This document shows positions 56,608 through 64,000 of a DNA stretch of 64,000 nucleotides, piece by piece. A program made the translations under genes and the position numbers. The notes beneath the pieces were generated by a model, which was not told where the DNA came from, made no database searches, and saw only the letters and a program-made list of their open reading frames with translations. Source of the stretch: Thalassia testudinum (Eukaryota; Streptophyta; Magnoliopsida; Alismatales; Hydrocharitaceae); the NCBI GenBank assembly GCA_037157565.1, contig JAZHRO010000012.1:62797501-62861500 (forward strand), written 5' to 3'. How positions within the stretch are numbered: the stretch's first letter is position 1; every line of letters starts with the position of its first letter.

Positions 56608-57329
56608 AGTTTTATGCATGTAGTACGGTATTTCTGAAGAGTGAGGGTCGATAACTTACATGGCTCTTGGTGGGATTTTACTACCACCTTGAATGGTCAA
56701 TTAAAGGCAGCTGGGCATCCCAAAATATTGGTCTTCTATATTTTGCACTCCCTTTAGATACACATATATATGGAAAGTTGTGATGGAAAGGATCTCTCCT
56801 CATACATATGAGGTTATTATTTTAGCCACAAATATGACCAATTTCTATGGTTCTGTGGCCAATCTGGGAATAGAGGCTACTTCTGTTATCCCTGCTTATT
56901 TTCAACAGCCTGATTCATATAATCTTACTTTTGGCCACACTACCATTCTATGGCTCATAGATGTAGTGGTTTTGGTTTCACATTCCTATGTTGCAGCTGT
57001 GTTGCTAGATGGGAACGGTCAATGTCTACAAGCCATTGCTTGTCTACACGATGTAACCATGAGTGAAGAAGCGAGTCTTGGGTTATATTGCAAGGATTCA
57101 ATTTAGCATTACAACCTAGACTATCAAAGGTGGTTGTTTTCTCCAACGCCATTAACTCAATTAGTCAGATTCTTAGCACCTAGCAATCATCAAATTAGCA
57201 CCACCATCCTCTATATCTAGCTTAATTTGGCTATGTTCTAAGATTAAATTTACATAATTAATATACAAAATGGTATAATTCAATCTGGGCTAAATGAAGA
57301 AGAATTATCATTTCTCATTATTCATTTAT
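56608..57329 (+). other. Spacer with an unrecognised 108-residue open frame (56780-57106)
   Basis: The frame starts MMERISPHTYEVIILATNMT and contains SHSYVAAVLLDGNGQCLQAI, vaguely like an RNase H-type domain of plant non-LTR retrotransposons (a GNG/G.G turn after a strand), but no catalytic residues can be assigned. There is no clear promoter or partner gene. It is most likely a transposon fragment or chance frame. The rest of the stretch is AT-rich with nothing recognised. Confidence 0.3.
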
Positions 57330-58140
57330 TAATGCACCTTGAAGCTCTCCTTCGCCACCTTCGTCTGTCGCTCTATCGAAGAAATTATTAGAGGGCTTTT
57401 CTTCAATGTTGTCTAGTGAAGCTTCACGAGAAGCTTCGGCCTCTGATACCCCTTCGTCCGCTCCAATTCCTCACCTCCTTCGTCGCTGGTGAGCTTGCCA
57501 GTGTCGCTAGTTCGCTCTCCCTATTTCATCAAAGTAGGTTAAAATTTTTATTCCTTATGATTTGCTTTAACTTAAGGGTAGGTTAATTTAAACGTTCATC
57601 GTATCCCCATTCCAGCCATTGACACCCTCCAAGGAGCTCCTTCACAAGCTCTCATCGGTCACCACCACAACCCATACGGTTGCCGCTTTGTAGGATTTAA
57701 TTGGGGCCAGAGACCCACATTTGGCTTGTGTAAGACCTCGTTGGACATCACCCCATCCACACCATCATTCGCTGTCTTCATTGCCTTCAACCGAACAACC
57801 ACCACCACCACTACGTCGTTAACAAGTCGGTAATCCTGCTCCGCCCTTCGCTAAAGCTCAATTCCAGACAAACTCCGACGACCCTTGCCAGAGATGAAGG
57901 GGAAGTCCCTTTCGCTAGCAGGGACCTATTCTCAAGAAGAGGACCTAATTGCAAGTAATCTTAAGGCCTAATCATGAATTACAAGGATTGATTTGTAAAT
58001 TTATTTGATTAATTGAAGATTTGACTTTATTATAAAATATTGTAGTTTTATTGTATTATCATATTCAAGTATTATTGTCTAAGATTATTTAGTACTCATT
58101 CTCATTGATATTTGAATATTTTTAATTAAACATGAAAATA
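57330..58140 (-). mobile_element. Possible decayed LTR fragment
   Basis: GCAGGGACCTATTCTC and GAGGACCTAATTGCAAGT near 57925-57955 recall the GGACCTGATTGCAAAGG segment of family A/B LTRs (2347-2363, minus orientation), next to a Ser/Pro/His-coding CT-rich region as in those LTRs. Ends and TSD are not found, so this is a weak call. Confidence 0.22.
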
Positions 58141-58143
58141 TAT

Positions 58144-58188
<45 letters not shown>
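58144..58188. repeat. (TAA)n microsatellite
   Basis: About 14 uninterrupted ATA/AAT trinucleotide units. It lies in AT-rich spacer. Confidence 0.95.
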
Positions 58189-58189
<1 letters not shown>

Positions 58190-58665
58190 TTTGTTGACGT
58201 TTATTCTTTGCATTCAAATCCTAAATTTTAACTTCTTATTTTTAAAGATTAAGGTGTGATTTTAGATTTATAATTTTTAAAGAATTCAACTTTATTATAA
58301 GTTCATTATGCATAATTAAATAATAGTATTTGTATAATGAGTTACTCTTATTGAACGACTTCGAAATATTATCATTTGAAAATTAAAATTTTAAATATTA
58401 TTTTTACTTTATTCACCTACGTTACGACGTGAGTTTTCAAAGTTGGCTTTAACGAGTTAACAATCTGTCATTCGGCGATCTTCTGTTGCAATGCATGATC
58501 ATGAAAATTTCTTTCTCATTAAAGTTAATAGGGTCACTATCCAACCAACACGTATGCTGGTGCGATATTACCTTCGATGTAATTTGCAAGGGTGTTGGGA
58601 GTCCCCTGGCATTCCTTGCAACATCTTTCAATGATGATGAATCACTTCTCACAGAATAAAAAAAT
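58189..58665. other. AT-rich spacer, nothing recognised
   Basis: No gene or repeat partner is visible. Open frames are short and unrecognisable. Confidence 0.4.
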
Positions 58666-58924
58666 GGGTAGAAGGCTGAGGGCTCGGTTTGCAAGCTAGT
58701 AATTTTACATGCAAGATCGGAATTGGATATGAGCACAAAAGGTCCACGAATCGTTCTCTGCTAAAAACAAAAAAACAAAAAAAAGAAAAGGGTAGAAGGC
58801 TGAGGGCTCGGTTTGCAAGCTAGTAATTTTACATGCATGATCGGAATTGGATATGAGCACAAGACGTCCACGAATCGTTCTCTGCTAAAAAAAAAAACAA
58901 AAAAAAAAAGGTCCACGAATTGTT
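58666..58924. repeat. 124 bp tandem duplication with A-rich linkers
   Basis: Units begin GGGTAGAAGGCTGAGGGC at 58666 and at 58790, and both run through GGAATTGGATATGAGCAC to TCGTTCTCTGCTAAAAA, followed by an A-rich linker (AAAACAAAAAAA). A third partial unit, GTCCACGAATTGTT, starts near 58911. The A-rich linkers raise the possibility of duplicated retroposed sequence. Confidence 0.9.
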
Positions 58925-59333
58925 TACCTGACAGTAGCTTTAAAACGAAGCATGCATGACATACAAAATTATGGTACGTTGTCGTAAATTTCCATATAGC
59001 TTGGGTTATTGGCACATGATTTAATAGGAGCCACTACATCCTGTTTGCCAACATTGGAGCCCATCTTCAAGATTAACCAGGCCCGAATTTACCAAAAGGG
59101 CTCCACTAAGTCAAAATAAAATGGCATTTGAACAGCCCACAAGTTAATAGTAGTGCTCGCAAAGCGACTCAGGATCGCGAGGTTCGGCTCTAGATCGATA
59201 AGAACTTATGAATAGTGCTCAATAACCTATTAAGTCTAGTTTGAATAAAAATTCAAGTCCAATAAATTATCGATTTGATATTAAGTTAAGTTATGTTCAA
59301 CTCAATAAATACTCAACCTTGATAAAAAGAATC

Positions 59334-59352
59334 ATATATATATATATATATA
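59334..59352. repeat. Short (TA)n run
   Basis: About nine TA units followed by TAAAAGG. It lies in spacer; a TATA-box reading is not supported by any downstream gene. Confidence 0.85.
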
Positions 59353-59912
59353 AAAGGACATGTATAAAATTTTTCTAAAACCCTCGTATTCCCTTCTCCT
59401 TCCCTTCCTCCTTCACCCTATCATCCACAATACATTATATATGTTGAATAAATACATAATAATATAAGAATATCTATCTAATTTTTTTGAACCCCATTCC
59501 CCACCCCAAAAGTCTTCTTCCCTACCCTCTCCTAAATTAAAGAGATTCATTTAGGTTATTGAAATTTTAATTTGTGAAATTGATCGGTACCTTATTTTTT
59601 TTATAATATTTTCTATTACTATGAATGTTAGATTTTTCAAAGATCAATTAAAAATGCGGTTGAATTTCAACTTATGATTGCATTATGCTTATGACATAAT
59701 ATATGACGATGTTTTTACTTAGTGTTATTTATGGCACTAGATACTTCGCAGATTACGTACATTTCGTTTTATACACTTTTTATATTTACTTTATCAGTTA
59801 AGTACACTTTATTTATTAAAAATTTATATTTTATTTATCAAGTTCAAGCACAAACTTATCGGGCAATGAGCCCGAATCCAAATCAACCAATTTTGAATAT
59901 GAACTTTCAAAA

Positions 59913-60224
59913 TTTATTGAGTCTCAACCGAGCCGCAGCTAAGTTAAACTCGTAAAGCTTGAACTTGAACAGATCTAAACTTGACTCGTTAGACTTGATG
60001 GATAACCCTAAATGTATGTGAATAAGAACAAATATCCTTTGATGACGGTGGAAACATTGGTCTCAGCATTTATTGAATCTCAGCCAAGCCTGAGCCAACT
60101 TGAGCCTGTTAAGCCTGAACTCGAACAGGTCCAAACTTGACTCGTCAGGCTTGATAGATAACCCTAAATGTATGTGAATGAGACGAAATATCCTTTGACG
60201 ACGTTGGAAACATTGGCCTCGGCA
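59913..60224. repeat. 156 bp tandem duplication, GAGCC/CTCGAAC-type repeat
   Basis: Units at 59913-60068 and 60069-60224 share TTATTGA(G/A)TCTCA, AACTTGACTCGT(T/C)AG and AACCCTAAATGTATGTGAAT. They contain alternating GAGCCTGAGCCAA- and GAACTCGAACAGG-like strings. No gene is seen. The pattern resembles a dispersed repeat with short imperfect inverted strings. Confidence 0.88.
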
Positions 60225-61480
60225 TTTGTGATCAATTCAGTTACCTACACATACAAAGTACGAATTAACAATCACACCACCGCTCAAAACAAGAAACCCA
60301 ATATTCACATGTTGGCTATAATTAATTAAAAATCCTTGTCTGACTCGGCAAAGATGCCTTTTGCTGCCAGCCATCCACTGTATCCTGATACTGCTCTCAG
60401 ATACACCAAACTAATGGCCTAAGCACAGCAATGATAGGAAAAAAAATGGAGGACGGGAGACATCGATCATGGCTTATCCTTGTCCACATGTTAGACCCAA
60501 TTGTACCTTTCTTTATGGCTTAATTACTCGGGTGTTGAGTACCTATTGGTGCCCTGAGAATATTTGATATGTCCAATTTTGGTTTGGCTGTCATGGTACT
60601 CCACTTTGTCTTATCTAGTCCTTCCATTCCAATTTGCAAGATAGCAAAGTGCCTGGAGGGCCAGAGCTCGAGTTCATTGTTCTAATTAATGTGAACACCG
60701 TGCAGTATATTCTAAAGCAGGAATGTCGGCAGAGAGAGCTGCCTATGCATGCATTGAATGGAAAGGTGCCGGGATGAAATATTTACGTTTTTGTTTTATT
60801 TTAGTTGTAGATGTCGATTATCCATGCCATTTAATCCTGGATAATAGGAAAATATATATACATGAGCAACCCCCTCACAAGACAGCAGACAAACCCATAA
60901 CCTCTCTTACCGTGAGTTCAGCTGTTCCATTTTAGCTTCACAGCATGGGTCGGATGCAAAAAGACCTGCTTGTGGACCACAGACTCCATTGACCCGATCC
61001 TCAAAATGTGTGGATTTGGATCTCAATTTTTTTCTCATAAGTTATCCAATCTGACCCAATGAACGAACTTAGGTGTGTGATTTACAAACTTGCTTGACCC
61101 GGCTCGTAGATCGGTAAAGTTTAAAAAATATATAATATATATGTTAATTTTGTTACCTAAGTAATTAATTTTTATTCCAAATCATCCTATCTTCTATTCA
61201 ATTTTTTTTTTTTTTGTTGATTTTGTCATCTAGGTTAAATATAGCAACCTTTTTTCATAACAAATTATATGGGACCTTATAGATTGTACATTAAATGTTA
61301 GATATCTTGTGCTTTAGATGGTATATATTATATTTTATATAATCACTTTCAAAAAATTTTATATGATTAGACTTTTAATTAGATGTAAAATAAAATTTAT
61401 CATTTTGGTATGTCCATATCCATATCTTATGTTGTTTATATCATTACCCATATTTATGTTTCAAATACTTTATATTCAAC
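60225..61480. other. Spacer, nothing recognised
   Basis: AT-rich, with one poly(T) run at about 61202-61216. No convincing gene. The 70-residue frame at 60723-60935 has no recognisable domain. Confidence 0.4.
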
Positions 61481-61483
61481 CCT

Positions 61484-61786
61484 TAAGTTGAGTTTGGTAA
61501 GAAGATAACGATTATATCGGGATAAAGTACTATAAGGATAAGTTGTAGGGTATTTGGTTGTAATATAAGAATAAGTAGTAAAATAAAATGATCGATAATG
61601 TAATGCGATTCTAGTGGTATTTATTTAATTTTTTTTCTAAGAGAATATTTTTTGATATGATATTAGTGGTAGTCTTTTTTTTCGACTCAACTTCTATATC
61701 ACTCCGATAGTATTTGCTACTGTGCCACTATTATGTTACTGTGACCTTATCTCATGTCTTATCCTTAAACAAAACAAGACCTTAGA
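61484..61786. mobile_element. Possible MITE with degenerate inverted ends
   Basis: The left end, TTGAGTTTGGTAAGAAGATA, is an imperfect inverse of the right end (minus strand TTGTTTTGTTTAAGGATAAG). The interior is AT-rich with GGATAAAG / CTTATCC motifs. No clean TSD is seen, so this is tentative. Confidence 0.25.
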
Positions 61787-62120
61787 AATAAAATTTGGTC
61801 CAAGTCTTTAGACGAATGAGTTAACCTAATTAAAATTTGAATTAAAATTTTCAAAGATCTGACTCGACCCATTACTAGATCTATGTGCAAAGGAGATAGG
61901 TTATATTTCGCTCTTTTAGCATTGCAGTGCCCAAGACTTGTACCGAACGCCCAGAAAGAACAACGCTTGGGCAAGACTACGTGCGCACGTGCACAGACAA
62001 AAAAGAAAGAACCACACGCAAACGCCACACCCCACAAAAAAGGTGCATGCGATGTCATTATTTGGATAATACATATAGTCCAATTTACCTTGTATTTGGC
62101 AAGATGTATTTAGCTGGGAG

Positions 62121-62121
<1 letters not shown>

Positions 62122-62174
<53 letters not shown>
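62122..62174. repeat. (TA)n microsatellite, about 26 units
   Basis: An uninterrupted dinucleotide run. Its length is likely to be polymorphic and hard to assemble. Confidence 0.95.
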
Positions 62175-62179
<5 letters not shown>

Positions 62180-63090
62180 TTAATTGATGCCCAATTAAAA
62201 TTTATTTATAAAATATTTAGTTTGTTTCAACCAATGACCGAAAGATCATTACTGATTGAACCTTTTCACTTGTGTCAATTCGTTAGAAAATCATTGATGT
62301 TTTTTTCTCAAATCACCAATAAATTTTTTTAAATTATTGATGATATTTGCTCAAAGTGCAGATGATTTTACTAAATATGAGAATGAAGTGTCTTTTAATA
62401 CGAAATCAAATCATTGGTGGTTTTCTGTAAATCATCTAATTTTTACTTAATTCATTGATAATTTTTCCTAAATCATTGATTATGTTGAAATACAAAAATG
62501 ATGTACTTTTTTGAATTTGATAATGAGTCATGATGTTACTGCTATCATATATGACGATCATATCATATGAATTAAAAATCATACATCATCAATTACAACT
62601 TATCCATTTGCATGAGTTAAATTCTACCAACATCCAAGTATAGTCAAGCTTATAGAATTTTATAATTGGTTTGAATACCTATTCTGCAAATATTTCACGT
62701 ATTCCATTCATTCTCCTATGTGTCGACTTCACATTACGTTCTTTCTTAATGGCCTAAATTTTATCCTCCTTTTAAGCTAAGGATGCTTTCCCATATTAAA
62801 TTGGTGTTCGTCTTTGTGCAATTGTGTAGATCAATTCTTCATGATGATATATGATTGTAATGAACAGCATCAAATCGATGCCCAAGGTCCTGTGTGTATG
62901 GGGTTTATAAGCTTAATTTGTAGCAATGTTGCTTTTGCGTGAGATTAGAGATTATGTAAGCAGTAGTCCAATTCGATACACATGGAATGAGATGCTGCAT
63001 TTGGTAGAATAAATGTGCTTAAGTAGGCTCAAGAGCATAATTTCCATTTATGCATGTTGAGAGAGTAGTAATTAGACATGAACATCATAC
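62175..63090. other. AT-rich spacer with loose ATCATTGAT repeats
   Basis: Between 62280 and 62490 the string AAATCATTGAT / AATTCATTGAT recurs every 30-60 bases. No gene is recognised to 63090. Confidence 0.4.
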
Positions 63091-63713
63091 ATATCAAAGA
63101 AGAAGTGGAGGCCCCTCCCCCTTTGTCTTTCTCCCATAGACCATCTCTACCCATTCCACCCATCGCTACTTGGAGACCTTGTGATGGTGCCCTCTTCCAC
63201 CTTCATCCTTCCCTGCCTATGGTCGTCTTTGGTGCAACCACTACTATCCTAGCCACCACTATCCCCTCTATACTTGCTGGTTGCAATCGTCGTCCTCACA
63301 TCCATCACTTTTAATTCACCATCCCATCCTCGTAGTACCCTCTTTTGTCTTGGGACTACGCTTGCAACCGTGCCTTCACACGATTGAGTAATAGGTTGAT
63401 TTCATTCGTTCTCTGACTCTTCAGTTACTCACTAACATGAATAGTTTCGATCGTCGAGGCTCCACTTTGGTGGCGTTGTCACCATCCTTTTGCGTAGCAC
63501 AACTCTTCATAATTGCAACGAAACTTCTACCGGGAACACTTTCTCCTCTTCTTTGTTTTCTAGTTCTTGTTATTTCATTTTGGGGGCATTTTCTATTCCT
63601 CTCTTTGGGAGCATCGTACCTCTTTCCTCCTCTTTCACCATGTAGTTTTGCATTTCTATTGTACGATTTCATTCCCTTCAATAAAGTTCTTATTTAAGAA
63701 AAAAAAAAAAAAA
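63091..63713 (+). mobile_element. LINE-like 3' end with poly(A)
   Basis: A CT-rich body leads to AATAAA at 63680-63685 and then a run of 15 A at 63699-63713. This resembles a non-LTR retroposon 3' end or processed transcript. The 5' border and TSD were not found. The plus frames at 63078-63314 and 63437-63697 are not recognisable. Confidence 0.4.
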
Positions 63714-64000
63714 CCAAAAGAAACATAAGAATAACACGGATTCTCGAATTATATCTCCTAAAAGCATAAACAAAAATCCCAAGCATTTGCATCACCAAAA
63801 GCCTTCAAAAAGAGAGGAGTGGCTGCCCGCTCCCTTCCTCTCCCTGGTGTGGCGCTATTGTAGATCTTATCCACCTATTTCAAAGAAGGGACATGTTTGC
63901 AACTTATATTGAGGAGGCATGAAGTGATGCACCACGCTCCTAAAGGTATTGCTTCTATACTTGTTTGCGATCCGAAATAAGGAGAGGTTATAAGTTATCC
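63714..64000. other. Window end, nothing recognised
   Basis: No gene or repeat partner is visible in the last 287 bases. Confidence 0.4.

Noticed and set aside
59334..59352. TATA box for a downstream gene
   Set aside because: It is a (TA)n run with no plausible coding region or transcript features after it.
1..64000. tRNA, rRNA or conserved host gene
   Set aside because: Reading both strands gave no cloverleaf-like, 5S or rRNA sequence and no intact non-transposon domain; the only tRNA-related strings are retrotransposon primer sites.

Overview
This window is plant nuclear DNA, from an angiosperm heterochromatin-type repeat cluster. The evidence is Ty1/copia, Ty3/gypsy and CACTA (En/Spm) elements with plant-type protein domains, a plant initiator-Met-tRNA primer site (TGGTATTAGAGAC), LINE-like poly(A) tails, and long AT-rich spacers. 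I see no intact host protein gene, no rRNA or tRNA gene, and no bacterial-type operon or CRISPR. Nearly every recognisable coding stretch is a broken transposon gene. The species cannot be fixed from the sequence alone.

Layout. At 1-3794 lies the end of an old LTR (family B) carrying a solo LTR of family A (281-3019); both sit in a decayed copia element on the minus strand (Copia-1, 3795 to about 8540). A second minus-strand copia element with two LTRs (Copia-2, 8784-13440) follows; it has lost gag. From 13441 to about 37260 there is one stack: a degenerate gypsy element (gag core near 18000) was hit by a family A solo LTR (14537-17358), a family E solo LTR (18155-19540) and another family A LTR (20077-37051). 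That last LTR was split by a 14.3 kb CACTA element (CACTA-1, 21669-35984, TSD TCT), which was itself hit by a family A solo LTR inside its transposase (27002-29793, TSD ATGGT) and a family D solo LTR in its leader (32415-34854). From 37806 to 38354 there is a 275 bp tandem duplication. A second CACTA element (CACTA-2, 38925-51501, plus strand) holds a family F solo LTR (39405-41059) and a family A solo LTR in its transposase (44676-47367). A family D solo LTR with a perfect TSD (53078-55775) and a short LINE-like retroposon (55923-56597) follow. The last 7 kb is AT-rich spacer with microsatellites, tandem duplications, one possible MITE and another LINE-like tail.

How the parts work together. 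The two CACTA copies share one plan: subterminal arrays of short inverted motifs, a strongly C-rich leader tract, a tnpD-type transposase (transposase-associated zinc domain, Transposase_21, DUF4218/DUF4216-type C-terminus) and a downstream Transposase_24 (Ptta/TnpA-like) gene with a Pro/Thr/Gln-rich N-terminus and a coiled-coil C-terminus. Both are dead because of stops, frameshifts and insertions. The two copia copies are complementary ruins: Copia-1 keeps gag to RT but has lost protease and RT active-site codons; Copia-2 keeps an intact YVDD and RNase H but lacks gag and protease. Nine solo LTRs against one two-LTR element indicates heavy LTR-LTR recombination.

I found no convincing new enzymatic system. 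The best candidates for something undescribed are DNA-level: a co-varying palindrome at the 5' tip of family A LTRs, dense CAGACGTCTG palindromes in family D LTRs, and an AGTACCGGTACT palindrome array in the copia leader.
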